DNA of 64,000 nucleotides from Bugulina stolonifera (Eukaryota; Bryozoa; Gymnolaemata; Cheilostomatida; Bugulidae). Made by a program: the position numbers and the translations under genes. The stretch covers positions 12,191,233-12,255,232 of the forward strand of contig OW285188.1 in NCBI GenBank assembly GCA_935421135.1. The letters are read 5' to 3'. Each line of letters opens with the position of its first letter. Position 1 is the stretch's first letter. The notes below the pieces were generated by a model that saw only the letters and a program-made list of their open reading frames with translations, had not been told where the DNA came from and searched no databases. Positions 1 through 45,676 of this stretch are shown piece by piece.

Positions 1-59
1 ACTGACTCTCAAGTCAAACTCAAGTTTGTAAGAGAGTAACATATTTTTTGATGTTTCAG

Positions 60-3000
60 CTGACAGTGTTCAGGGTTTTGTTTGAGCATTGGGCAGACTT
101 CTGTACATTCAAGAGTAACACAGCCGTAGAACAGATCCTGCCAACGGTTGAGAGAAAGAGAAGGAGAGCAAAATTAAAAGAAAGACAGAGACAGAAAGAG
201 CTGGAGGAACACCAAGAGAGGGTATGACATTACCATTATCTAACTACTGGTGGCGCACCTCATGCTATAGAACTAGAATGTAGAAAATGGTTAATTACCA
301 GGTACCTTGTTACTGTGGTTGCTATGACAACTTTTGTTGCTATGGTAACTTTGCTGCTATGGTCGCTGTTGTCACACCAGATTGCTAGGTACTAAATACA
401 TGTAGTGTTTCTATGACTCTGTTTCTACTGTGATTTGTATTTCACTAAATCTGTAACATTGATGACTATTTGTCTTCAATGTGAAGTAACTATATTAATC
501 AACATTATTTTGTTAAATTATTGCAGCTTCAGGTAAAACCTTGCCATTTCTTATAGAAATGTCGGTATGATTGACTGCATTTAATATTAGTAGACCCTTT
601 GTTCAATTATAGGCATTATTTTATTAATCTTTTTATTGTTTTGAAATGGTTCTTCTGTTGTAAATTATGGAAATTTAGAGAGAGAGAAGACAACTTTTCA
701 ATATAGATGCATTAAAATGTACTTAGTAAATAGGTACAATATCTGTACATGTACGTGCATCTTGTATATGGAGCATGTCTGTGTAGGATAAATACCTGAA
801 TTACACATAAGATGCGAACCAATGCCTCATGGAATGTGATGTAAGATCGAACTAGATACTTACCTGAAAATTTTCTCTACATATACATATTATATATATT
901 CACAGAGATACAGTCTTTGTTTTTAAAGTTCTGTATGCCTTCTTGCATGCCTCACAGTTTACACCTCTGTATTTGTGTATTATTAGCATGCATATTATTG
1001 TTTCAATAATTATTTATGTTAATGGTGTGTTAACCAATTGTCTAACTTGTTACATACAGATTATTAACATGTCCCATAATGCTTTTAGGGATATACTGAC
1101 ATTTTGTAATGATAGAAGTTGACTTCTTTTTTTGTTCATAGTTGTGCAGTGTTATCTAGTTATTAGTCACCTGAACAGAATGGCGTATTGATATTTCAAT
1201 TATTCTAAATACTATGCAGCTCACATGAACAAATACACCATAGAATGGTGCTGTACATGTTATAACACCTACAATATTGTCAACCCAAACACAACTCAAT
1301 GTATACACCTCATCAGTAGATTTGACTTTATTAATGCAGGAGAACGCACGTCGTCGAGCTCTTGGCCTACCAGTGGAAGGGGAGGAGAGTAAGGAGGCGG
1401 AGACTGCTAGCGGTGAAGGAAATAAACAGAAAGATGATGATGAGGAAAAATCTGAGAGTGCTGAGGGCCAGAGGCTAGCCTGGAGCTACTCAGGTTACAT
1501 GGAGGGTTTGGAAAAGGAAGATATAATCAACAGAACAAGTGAAGAGACATTCAGCTGCCTCAGTGGTGAATGTAAGTAGTACATACGGTCTACGCCGTGA
1601 CGTTACGCTTTACTATCTGAACAATCACTAGCCTCTTTCCATGGAAAGCATGGGGAGAGACGACTTCAAATGACCTGATATTTTTGCTTTGAACAACAGC
1701 TACACTCCATTCAAAGTGAGCGGTCACCACGGAGTAGAGTATGGTGTATTTACGTAGTTTGTGTTCTTCAATCAGTGTCACATACGTAGGAGTGCAAGTG
1801 ATGGGCTACCTTTAGTCTAATAATAATAAATGTATGTTTGCAACACCCTTCCTGTACTTAATATACAATTTGGGATATACTCTAAGGTATGCTGTAACGC
1901 AACACAATGAGGTGTAAAGGTACAGAACAGTAAGCTCAAAGGTTCCCATTAATATGTATACAACATGGACACACGTGTATTTTGTATATGTTTCGGTTTC
2001 CAAGGTGTAAAATCTAAGTTTCATGGCTGCATTAGTATGTCAAGGAAATATATAATGCAAATAGACTGTATATTGCTATTGTTATTACTCTGCTGAGGGT
2101 TCACGTACCGCTAATTCTGTACCTACAGCCGGTAAAGAGAACACAACTCCTGAGAAGTCTGGGACAGTAGATGTGAGCGACTTGAAGGACCTGAAGGCTC
2201 CTCAATCTGAACAACCTGCAGAGACTGAGCCAGAAGTGAAGCCAGCTACCTCTAGGAGGTGAGACGACTTCATTCTATATACTCGTCTTTATACTTGGTA
2301 TAACTAACCTGGTATAACTAACCTGGTATAACTAACCTGGTATAGCTAACCTGGTATAACTAACCTGGTATAACTAACCTGGTGTAGCTAACCTGGTATA
2401 ACTAACCTGGTGTAGCTAACCTGGTATAACTAACCTGGTGTAACTAACCTGGTATAACTAACCTGGTATAGCTAACCTGGTATAACTAACCTGGTATAAC
2501 TAACCTGGTGTAGCTAACCTGGTGTAGCTAACCTGGTTTAACTAACCTGGTATAACTAACCTGGTATAGCTAACCTGGTATAACTAACCTGGTATAACTA
2601 ACCTGGTATAACTAACCTGGTGTAGCTAACCTGGTGTAGCTAACCTGGTGTAGCTAACCTGGTATAACTAACCTGGTATAACTAACCTGGTGTAGCTAAC
2701 CCCTTTTTATAGCATAGTCCCTTTCATCCAACTGACAATATTATATTACACATTAAATAACATGGAGTAGACAATTGATAATAGACAGGAGGTGGTTATG
2801 TCCCTTGTATTATAGTAAGATTTATCTGTTAATTTTATGTCAAGCATATTATTACATGTATTGTAGCTGTTTATTTATTTGTGATTATAATATTTTTATA
2901 GAAAGTCACAGGGAAAACCAGAAGCAACCAAACGAGGTGAGTGACATTGCATACTCGCTGTTATACATGATCGTGGTACATTTGTATCTACAGCCTCTCT

Positions 3001-3576
3001 GCAGAGCGCATGTCTACATAATATACAGATACATGTATACATGTACAACATACAGTGTATAATCTGTGCATTATTTTACTATAATATTGTACTAGTAATG
3101 TATCCCTATGTGTATACATTGTGTGTTTATGTATACCACTCATATCACTAGACCTATTTAGTGCTAGTCTTGAGATTATTTTAGTCTATTATTTGTACGT
3201 CTTTTGTTTTGTTGGCTGTTTATTAAATACCAAGTATACCACATTCTCATATTGCAGCATCAAAATAACATGTAAATATGGGGCATTTTCATTAGAAATA
3301 AAGTATGGAATGTTGTTGCCGTACACATGTATATATAAGCTTACATATCTGTACTCATGTATTTTTGTGTATTTAACAGAAGCTAATGGAGCCAAAATAG
3401 TACCTGTTCCCCCTGCTGGTCCCAAAAATGGATCCACCAATCAGAAGGGGGATAAGAAGGTTGCTGTGCAACTAGATAACATACATAGGGCTGCACCTTC
3501 TGCTGTGAAATATAAACCAGCTGACAAGACTGTGCAGCCAATGAGCAGAGCCATGCCTCCTCTAGTGAAAAAGTAA
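60..3576 (+). CDS. 3' part of a multi-exon gene with a charged coiled-coil tail; possibly the C-terminus of a formin
   Basis: Partial gene running in from the left edge. Exons that keep one open frame: 60-221, a possible 6-nt microexon 527-532 (LQ), 1340-1571, 2129-2258, 2902-2936 and 3380-3576 with stop TAA at 3574. Every junction has AG/GT and matching phase. The first exon reads an aromatic/hydrophobic helix (LTVFRVLFEHWADF) and then a strongly basic-acidic helix (VERKRRRAKLKERQRQKELE). After it come an acidic low-complexity stretch and a Pro/Lys-rich tail ending PPLVKK. A hydrophobic helix followed by an RRAKLKE-like charged helix resembles the end of an FH2 domain and its tail in diaphanous-type formins, but no diagnostic FH2 core lies in the window. 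The exon structure is well supported; the family is a weak guess. Confidence 0.5.
2297..2702. repeat. 14-bp minisatellite inside an intron of the first gene
   Basis: About 29 head-to-tail copies of a 14-bp unit, ggtataactaacct, with recurrent variants (tata/tgta and aacta/agcta). It lies about 40 bp after the donor at 2259 and ends about 200 bp before the acceptor at 2901. Each unit contains ctaac, the core of an animal branch-point consensus. Confidence 0.95.
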
Positions 3577-4595
3577 ATACTGGACTCACTGAATAGACTG
3601 TTGAGAGAATGCTAAGCTCTATCAGCTATATTGCCACATTTATCTGCTCTTCCTTTATATTTTTGTATTTATTTGGAGAAATATAACCTGTAGCTTTATC
3701 TATTCCAATATCTTATATGTCCTGTTAGCAATTGTAGTGAGCATAAATAGTGGTGAGACCGTAGAATTCCTTCTCTGCCTCTGCAGGCTACTGGCCAATA
3801 TAGTGGAGACAACCTCTGATGATTGCTTGTTTGTTAAACTGCTCCAATGTATAAGTAAAAGTATAAATCTACATTTAGCCTATTAACTGTTGACCAGCCC
3901 TTACATAGTTGATAAATAACTGCTCAAGCAGTGCATTGTTAGGATCCTGCCAGGGTGCCTTATCTTACCTCATATATAGGTTGGCATGACAAGGCTGGAT
4001 AAGGTGGACCAGGGACTCAGGGAACCCTCAACCATGGGCACTAATAAGCTATTGATCACAATTAAAAGTTGTCCTCTCTCAATTTATAATCGAAGATAAA
4101 TGGAGAGAGGACAACTTTCAATTTATGGTTAATAGCTCATTATTGCCCATGCCCTCAACCCCCTCAGCAAACATTAGCAATATGCTTAGTACACATTTTA
4201 TCTACATGATGGCATGTTGTAGGATTTACTGAAGAATTCAAAGTGTTAAAAGGCTGGGACTAGTTTTTATTTGAAGCATTTGCTGCTCATGTTGACTAAA
4301 CTAAAGTAAGAACAAAATACAACATAAAATATTTACAGTGTTATGCAAGTTAAATCAAAGTTATTTGAAAATAAAATTTACTACATAACATAATGCTAGG
4401 GGACCTACAATTACAGAAGAGCTTGATAAACAAATATATACAGTACTTGGATCAACAGCTGTGCACAAATAAAATAAATAAAACATATTATAGAAGCCAA
4501 TAAACTGCGGCCAAATATATAGAAGTCACATTAACTGCTGTATGAAACAGACGAACCACTGAGATCTTCATTGAAGTAATAAATAAAGTTGAGCA
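3577..4595. other. Convergent intergenic region between the first gene and the kinase
   Basis: Both neighbouring genes end here. It holds the MITE at 4034-4150. Otherwise I see only AT-rich sequence. TTTATT at 4266-4271 is AATAAA on the minus strand and may serve the kinase transcript, about 325 nt after its stop codon. Confidence 0.6.
4034..4150. mobile_element. MITE family A, copy 1
   Basis: A 117-bp near-palindrome. The left arm starts atgggcactaataagctatt; the right arm, read in reverse, starts atgggcaataatgagctatt. Nearer the centre both arms carry gttgtcctctc / gagaggacaac. A second copy with the same arms lies at 63055-63154. There is no coding capacity. The outer boundary was chosen by arm pairing; no clear target duplication was established. 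Confidence 0.75.
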
Positions 4596-15824
<11,229 letters not shown>

Positions 15825-16766
15825 CTTGCAATGAGAATAAATAAATGGTGAAGCAAGCTACTGTTAGACCTGTGTGAAGAAGATCAAAGTAACTCAACCC
15901 AGTAGCCCACAACTGTTGAATGATGCTGGGTCCAGCAAACTTGAATAAGTAGCAAAAAGCCACTATTAGCCTTTGGGTTACATAGAGCTTTCCAATACTA
16001 GCATATCCATATCCATATGTACTATGTATTTGTATTATCAAGCTAGCCTAATGATTTATAGCAGAAATAGAAGCAATCCAGAGTCAGCTTTTAAAGGCTA
16101 ACTACCTAATCTGTAGCATCGGCAGGCCTACTGTGAACAAGTAATGTCTTCAGCTCCATAGTTCTTACATAGTTTTTTGCAATAATTATTAAATAGGTAA
16201 TCGCTAAACTTAATATTTTATTTAAGCATATAAAAATAATGCACCCTTCACTGTGGGTCTACTACTACTTACTTCTGTTAGTGATGTCAGCAGTCCACAC
16301 TCAAGCCTGTATGACCACCATAAGACATTCCCCAGTATTAGCCTATTTCACAGAATCTTCTTTCTAGGGTAGGTTACTAACCATTCAAGTGTAGTGTGCT
16401 TGCAGGCTAGGATTGTCTCCAATCCCTGACTATTACAAATATGCTATGAATATTTATCAGAGGCTTAGCTTTTCCATACTAAGCACAGTTTGTATGAATA
16501 GTATAAGCACAGCAAACGCCATTCATTTGCATCTACATTACAAAGACTGGCTCAATATAACTTCTTTCAATCATTATAGCCTCATGTTTATCCTACTGCC
16601 ATTCATGCATTGTTATGCGGTACGTCTCTTTAACTGAGCCCGCTAAGTTAGTCACGTGTTCACACTCCCACCAGTTAATCGAAATTACTTTTGATTGTTG
16701 TCGAATTGTAAGTGGACTATTTCTCAGTCTTGTTACTACAGTGACAATCACGTGGTTGTATACAAC
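15825..16766. promoter_or_regulatory. Head-to-head promoter region of the kinase (-) and annexin (+) genes
   Basis: Only 942 bp separate the two start codons, so both promoters and 5' UTRs must lie here unless there are unseen UTR exons. I see no clear TATA box or CpG-rich island. A role as a shared bidirectional promoter is inferred only from orientation and distance. Confidence 0.4.
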
Positions 16767-19700
16767 ATGGCGGGCAAGAAATATTACCAGGTTTGTAGCT
16801 GAGATTCTAATGAAACAGTGGCTACAGTGCTAGTTATAATTAAAGCGTACATGCTTTGAAGCATTCATTTTAAAAAATTTTATAATTTAAACTTGACCAA
16901 ATTTTCATTGATAGCGACTAGTGAGGGCATCAGATTAGAAATTCAACTCCATCGAGTCTCAGTCTGACTGAACGACAACTTTGTACTTTCAATAAATATC
17001 AATCAGTGGAGTGGTGTAAATCATTGACTAACCATTGCATCCAGATCAGGTCACATCTGACTAGACTTAGATTTTGAATGTCAATAATGTGACAGCAACC
17101 TGACTAATCAGACAATCATGGTTCTTGAAAAGCTTGATATGCTTATAATTATAATAATTAATAAATAAACAATCATAATATTAATAGGTGATAAGATATA
17201 GTGTTTTAAAAATTAATTTATATTTTTGATTACTGCAATCTGAATCTGATGCTTTAATAATGGGAATGATGTTGGAATTGCTAATGTAAAATAATGAATT
17301 AAAATTATTATAATTAATATGAGTAAAAGTAGATGTTTTTGTGAAAAGATTGCTGATGATCATTAGACATTATTATGCATTCATTTAATTTAAGTTGTCA
17401 AACCCCGTCACACGTGTATGTAGTAGTGTTACCGCGGAGAGTAGCGCTTAGTGATAGCAGCTATGACCATGCGGGAATCGCCGAACTTTATCTCTAGTTA
17501 TTCTAGCATTAATTTTATACATGTAAATGTAAGTACGTGTAAGTATTCATATCACCCGGGTCTTTTGGCTTATGCTGGACACGGGCAGCTACAGAAACAT
17601 GAGACTTGTGGTTTCTAGTTAACAACCACATTATTGTGGTTGTTAACCAGTTGGCTCCTTGTCTGGTTGCTGTTCCTAAAATTATTAGTGAGTATAAAGG
17701 CTAAAATGCAACATGATTTTAAATAGTTGTAAGGTATGTACTGCACTACATTCTGCAGAGAGCTGAAGAAGTTTTCAGCAAAACTCACTTTTGCATATCA
17801 GAAGCTCCACCACTCGGAGAGCAGCTGTTCGGCCCGGGTTATATGAAATATGAATAAAAATCTTAAAATGGTACATGTATAAGTAGCACAGGCACATAGC
17901 AAGTGTTTATGGAAATAATAAGAGGTATATAACATGAATTGATTGTAACGGATTTTCACTCGGTTAGACTATATCTCCTGCTTGCTACATAATATATACT
18001 GTCCATCACAACAGTGAATGACTTTTTAAAGAGGCATGGATAACTACTACATTTATTCATGTCTCTCTAGAGCAGACCAACTGACTGAAGAGGTTGAGTA
18101 CAGAAGCCCCAACCGCTGCCCTCATAAGCCTACCCAGCTCCTAAGGCTAACCGAGGCTACTGGTCTTCTATTCAATAAGACTCAGCCCAAACTAGACTGC
18201 TTATTAAAAAAAGTGTGTTTTATTTTTTATGTACACGTAATAAAACCGTGTTTTGGGTGGGAGAATAAAATAGGTCAATGAGGTGCATTGACACTGTACT
18301 TTGTTGCAACAAAATAACTTATTGTAACTCAACTGCTCAATTTTAGGGTACTATAAAGGCAGCTGAAAAGCTGAACACAGAAAGACAAGGGGAGCTTCTG
18401 CGGAAAGCTATGAAGGGTTTGGGTAAGCATGTTTACTTTTGAATTTTTATTTTCAATACAAATCATATTTTTATTGGTTACGAAACGGCATTGAATTGGT
18501 ATATTATTTAAGTAGCTATATTACTGCAGGCACTGATGAAAGGCGGATAATACAAGTTCTAGTATCTCATAACAATGACCAGAGACAGGAAATAGTCAGA
18601 CTGTATAAACAGATGTACGGTGAGGCAAGTACAAGTAAAACCAATGTCAAACAGCTGAGATGATAAAACCTCATATGGTGTTCTATTACAAAATGAATTG
18701 CGATTTTAATGTATTTTTTTCCTTTCTGCTGTGCATAGATTATTGTTAATTTGAAAAGATGTCTAAATATAGTATTAAGAGAATAATGCATCAATTCTTG
18801 TATCAACTTCTAAAACAGGATTTACTGGCTGACCTGAAATCAGAATTGTCTGGATGTTTTGAGGATGCTGTAATAGCACTGCTGATACCATCTAGGAAGT
18901 ATGATGCCATTAATGTGCGTAAAGCTGTAAAGGTAAGTCAGGTAACACAGGCTACCGATGCTGTCGGCAACAAGCACCAAGTCTATGCAATATTTGAGAA
19001 GTTTACTCTGATGATATACTAAACACAATATCTCTTATGTGAGTTTAGTATCATTTTGAATATATCTGACTTGTGGATAACAAAAGGCTTATTTGGAAAC
19101 TGTACTGGTTCATATAGGACTGCTTTAAATATCTGAAGACAGCTTGAGCGTTTAGGCTTGTCTAATGCTTGCTCTGAAGGGGAATCCCCCTGTTAGTAAA
19201 TATTATTATTACCAGGTACTCCTAACCTTGCGCTATAGCTAGCGCTATATTATTGAATAAAATAGATTGTTATTGCCGCAGATTGCTATTTATAAAGCCT
19301 CACGGTGCAATATCCGAATATACCTACCAAACCTTTGTTAGATTTTATGAGAAGTCGTTAGGGGTAAAGGTGGAGAAGTTACGTAGCTTTAGGTCTTTAG
19401 TTGTAAATTGGCAGTGACTGAGTGATATCCTCATGGTATAACCATTTAGTATGGTTCCAAAATGATGAATAATTATCAAAGGTGACGCCTTACTAAATTA
19501 AAAGCTATGTATGTAGTTTGTTTAATATAGATTTAATTAGTTAAATTAAATAGTCAGTTCAAATTCTCGATGTGCGCTTATTGTAAATGTGTCTGTCATT
19601 GTTTTATAGGGTCTGGGAACTGATGAGAAACTGCTGGTAGAGATTCTGTGCCCGAGGACTAATGCAGATATAGCCATGATTAAAGAGGAGTACAAGAACT

Positions 19701-22700
19701 GTGAGTTCATAGAAGACATTACTTTACCGAGTAGCTTAAAATCAGTTTTATCCTTGAACCTAATGCAGTAATGTGCATCTTGTAGCTATTACAATCTTGG
19801 TGTACTTAGTGCTTCTTCAGTGGGAATAAAATATGAAGTGGGTCTCCTAAGTATATTCTATGGTACTGTTTATATATTCAAGCTCTGGCCATGAGCCCAA
19901 ATAGTTGATAATTATAAAGGGATGTAATGTATGTCACAGATACATCTAAAACAATATACAGTAGTACTAAAATTAATGTAAAGTTATACTAAAAATAACT
20001 CCACTTAATCTTAAGGAGAATAAGTAAGTCCTATACTAAACTCTTTCAAACTCTTTATAATATTGAGTATTTATAAGTGTGTAAAAGTAAAAGTAAACGG
20101 TATCACACTCTGGGGGAATATTTTAGTAGATGGCTTGGCAGATTGCCTAGCATACGATTTATGTAATATTATGTAACAACACAGTAAAGTATAAATGTGC
20201 ATATAGTGAGTAAAGCATATGGACGCACAATACAAGGTACCAATAAGATGTAGGTGGGCTTGCAGCCAATTTTCATAGTATATGTACTGCACATAGTCCA
20301 TCATGGAGAGACACTGCTCCCTCGACTCCATTGTACTCTGTATGCACACTAAGACGTAACAGGATTTAATGTTATACGAAATATTGTGGCTAGTCACACC
20401 TAAGTTAGTATACCTCAATAAAGTTACCCTCTTGGTAGGTGCTGATATAAATGGATTCTGTGATAAGCCATCATGGAACATTGAATTTACTTCAGAGAGA
20501 AATACATGAACTTCTGAAACTTAGAATTGGCACTTCTTGTATACATTGTACATAATTACAGTATGTACATGGACATATCAAAAGTTTTATTGTGAAATTC
20601 ATTTAAATTAAAATTAAATGGATGCCAACCAAGTTTGAATATTTGCAGTGTATCAGGAAGACTTGTCTAAGGTGATTGAGAGTGAGTTATCAGGAGATTT
20701 CAAGAGAGTTCTTGTGGCACAAGTACAAGGGAATAGGGAAGAAGAGGATGAGGTAGACATGGAGAAAGTGAAGAAGGATGCACAGGATTTGTATGATGTA
20801 CGTATGTTATGTTTTGTGTTGGGCATACATTGTACTCAACTATCCCTAGTTTCCAATGGTTTGAACAGAAAGTTTTTACCCATCAGTTTGCACCTGTTCA
20901 CACCAATTAATAGCTCATTTAAATTCTAATCTTCAGTTATTGAGTGGGTAACTAATCCAGTTATGTGTGTCATTCATTATAAGCATAAAGCATTGATGAA
21001 GCTGACAGATAAATACAAATACTTATAAAAATTACATCCATTTTGTAACTAACCAAATAGTGACAAACTAGAAACGGGTTCATCATTATTACTATTATTG
21101 TTAGCATAAGTTGTAATAAGCCACACTATGCTGCAGAGTTATTTTAGAGCTGAGAAAAATCACCGAGAACGTGCAACAAATTACTCCTAAATTTTTAATT
21201 TATACGATGGTTTTTCTCCAAATTTGCCCAAATTGTTCAATATTCTTTTGTATGCTCTACCATCTGAGCTATCATGACACAATGTTGCTTAAAAGACTCA
21301 TAAGCTAAACGAAACCGCTGCTTTTACCTTTGAGAATAGAAGAGGTCAGGTGTGTTGTATACTGGTAACAGAATTTTATGAATGTTGATACAAGTAATGT
21401 GTGTTGCAAACAAAAATATATGTCTATGTTGGCAGGCAGGTGAAGCTATCGTTGGTACAGATGAAAGCGTATTTAATAAAGTCTTATGCATGAGGAGTTT
21501 TCCCCACTTAGCTGCTTTATTTGAAGAATATAAAACAGTTGCAGGCAAAGATATTCTAGACAGCATTAAATCTGAGACGTCTGGCCTCTTTCAAGAATCT
21601 CTTCTAGCCATAGGTAGAGTATCATTTCTTTCTGCAATTGATATGATACAGTTTATTGCGTTTTTGTTTATTTCCACATTGCTAGAAAGCATCGAGGGCT
21701 GCAATGTTCTACTATAAGAGAATCCGAAGTTGTATCCCCTTCTTCAATATATTTTACATGAACATGCTAAATCGTTTGCTGGGAAAAGGTTATTAGTTGT
21801 CCTAATACTATTGGCATAAGTCATATTAGGAAAAAAAATCAAAGATTATTTTTTACAAGCTCATTGTTGTTTTAGTGAAATGGACAACCAACAGACCAGC
21901 ATACTTTGCAGAAAGACTACATAAAACTATGGTTGGGGCTGGAACCGATGATGAACAGCTGATCAGACTTCTGGTATCTCATTCTGAGGTGAGACCTACT
22001 ACATCATGTCATTGGGTGTACAAACTGTATAGTAGCTCTATTGCTAATGTATAAAAGGACACAAAATGTGTCTTTAAGCGAATGTAGTGGATGCTGAAGC
22101 TCCCAATATCTAATAACGTGTTAACAGTATTCAAGAGAAAATAGATTGTGACAGCTATTCTACCATAAGAGTCTTGCAATGCAATATTGACACTGTTCTG
22201 TTTGAGAGCTATTTCAAAGCCATTGACCTTGCTTAATTGAGGTCGCTGTTAAATTTTATGCTTAGAGCGATTCCCACCGTGAATTACTTATACCAAATAT
22301 TTTAAAAAACATTTAATTGATATAATGCTTCAGATGTGTCAAAATTATTTGAATATGGAGGTATCTTTGGACCACTTGACTTAACCTCAGTCTCAAATAA
22401 GAGAGCAAGATGTCCGGTCAACCCAGGTTGAAACAGCCATTGCCCTGCATTTGTTCTTGGCCAAAGTAAATAATCTCTAGCTCATTTAGAAACAGGATTT
22501 TGCGCCGAGCTTGGGCTGGTGTGCGAACTGTATTTTCTAGACCCTCTAGACTTGTGTTGGAAACTTCCATGTAGGTCTTAGTGTAACATGCAATGTAATG
22601 TACATTATAGAGTGACTTAGCAGACGTTAGGGACGAGTATTTCAAGATGTACAACAAATCTCTACGCCAGATGATTGTTGAGGACACTAGCGGTGACTAC

Positions 22701-22748
22701 AAGCGCCTCCTGTGTGCTATAGTTGAAGGAGGTGCAACTCCTCCATAG
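16767..22748 (+). CDS. Annexin, four-repeat calcium-dependent phospholipid-binding protein, complete
   Basis: Nine exons in phase: 16767-16790, 18347-18422, 18530-18624, 18819-18932, 19610-19700, 20649-20797, 21436-21613, 21876-21988 and 22611-22748; 325 aa, the normal annexin core length with a short N-terminus of about 18 residues. All four repeats keep a type-II calcium loop: GLGTDE (32-37), GLGTDE (104-109), GTDE (190-193) and GAGTDD (263-268). DLLADLKSELSG, a hallmark of repeat I, spans the third-fourth exon junction. Annexins bind acidic phospholipids in a calcium-dependent way at membranes. The intron after 18624 has a GC donor (gag|gcaagt); the nearby GT would break the frame. AATAAA at 22967-22972 is a likely polyadenylation signal. 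The subfamily cannot be told by eye. Confidence 0.96.
16791..18346. other. Annexin intron 1, with an imperfect inverted-repeat element at about 17544-17856
   Basis: The 1.55-kb intron carries tattcatatcacccggg at 17544-17560, answered in reverse by cccgggttatatgaaatatgaata at 17833-17856 (the right arm has a 6- to 7-nt insertion). Inside lies a separate 13-bp hairpin, gttaacaaccaca (17618-17630) pairing with 17635-17647. This suggests a small non-autonomous element with a nested palindrome. The rest is AT-rich and featureless. Confidence 0.4.
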
Positions 22749-22966
22749 ATGCATATGACATAAGGATCCTCAGTCTATCTGTGATATTGTTTGAATAATA
22801 TACATATTATTATGCTCTATATACTGTACATGCCAAGATGAATCTTGAGTGTACTTTAATAGCCACATGAAATTTGTAATAATATAAATTATTATACCAT
22901 AACATGGGTATGAAATATGTTTATACTCTTTATCTGAAAAATATTTATTTTAAAAATTTGCACATC

Positions 22967-22972
22967 AATAAA
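22967..22972 (+). terminator. Polyadenylation signal of the annexin gene
   Basis: Canonical AATAAA 219 bp after the annexin stop codon, in an AT-rich context. It is the first good match downstream. Confidence 0.6.
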
Positions 22973-23442
22973 ACAATAATATATACTTCCTACCAACTGG
23001 CCATTTTATTTCATGTCTAATTAGCAAGAAGTATATTAGATACACGCACAATGCAGATAAACACAACATACAGGTATATAAAATAACAAGAACTCCGAGC
23101 GAGAAATAATACAAATACTTGAAATTGTCTGCCAAAATATTGTCGTAGCTAAGTAAAACTCGTCTAAGTATCTAAGCAAAAACACAAAAATTAACTTTTA
23201 TACAGAATCCCTGAATTTATGACTATCAATTACAACGAATATTATGTATTTATGCTACAAAACAAAACATAACAGCAGTCAGCAACACCACTGGAGTAAC
23301 ATAGAATTCATTTGATTACAATTGATAGAAGTCTGCGCATTGAGCAACACTGTATAAAGAGAGTAATAGCAGGTCAATCGACAAAGAGAGGACAACTATG
23401 GTATAATACTGGACAATGTTGATGTGGGTTAATAGTTTAATG

Positions 23443-23570
23443 ATATACAGTAATACTAGACATATTTTTATGATTATATTCCTTCTATTTTGATACTAGT
23501 CCTAGTATCACCATGATATTCGAAATATAAGGAATAAAATCATAAAAATGAATCTAGTATTACTGTATAT
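23443..23570. mobile_element. MITE-like palindromic element 3' of the ABC transporter
   Basis: A 128-bp near-palindrome. Both ends read atatacagtaatactaga inward and continue pairing through ttttatgatt.tattcctt. The centre is gatactagtcctagtatc, itself self-complementary. It has no coding capacity and a second copy was not seen in the window. Confidence 0.75.
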
Positions 23571-23633
23571 TAACACTAGACAACATTTACATGATTGCAA
23601 AATAACATAATGGAGAGTTATATTCTCGAGCAT

Positions 23634-45326
<21,693 letters not shown>

Positions 45327-45676
45327 CTCATATGCCAGTTATATCAGGAGTCCACTGGCATGTCTACAAAATCACAATAAGAAACCTTTGTGGTCAACGA
45401 TTAACAATATTGACAAAAGTGTTATCTTGAAACATAAATATATAGCTTGGGCCTATTGATGCTAGACCTACACGTATTATAGCAAGAATATAAATACTGC
45501 CCAGGATGCATGTGATAGTGACTAATTACTCATGTGACTACAATACAATTATATCAAAATAACCTTGGCAGCACTCAAAACTTGGGTCTGAGCAAAAGAT
45601 GGGTAACCACAACAGAAAATTGTGTTATATAGGCCTACTCATCTCATTCAGCTTACAAATAAGAATATTCTTACTG

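Larger units (their letters stand above)
22749..23633. other. Convergent intergenic region between annexin and the ABC transporter
   Basis: It contains the annexin AATAAA (22967-22972), a candidate minus-strand AATAAA for the transporter (TTTATT at 23005-23010), and the inverted-repeat element at 23443-23570. The two candidate signals lie about 30 bp apart, so the two 3' UTRs may nearly meet or overlap. Confidence 0.5.

Noticed and set aside
3121..3576. A 151-codon plus-strand open frame
   Set aside because: Only its last third (3380-3576) is exon, as the phase-matched end of the first gene; the front part is intron sequence read through.
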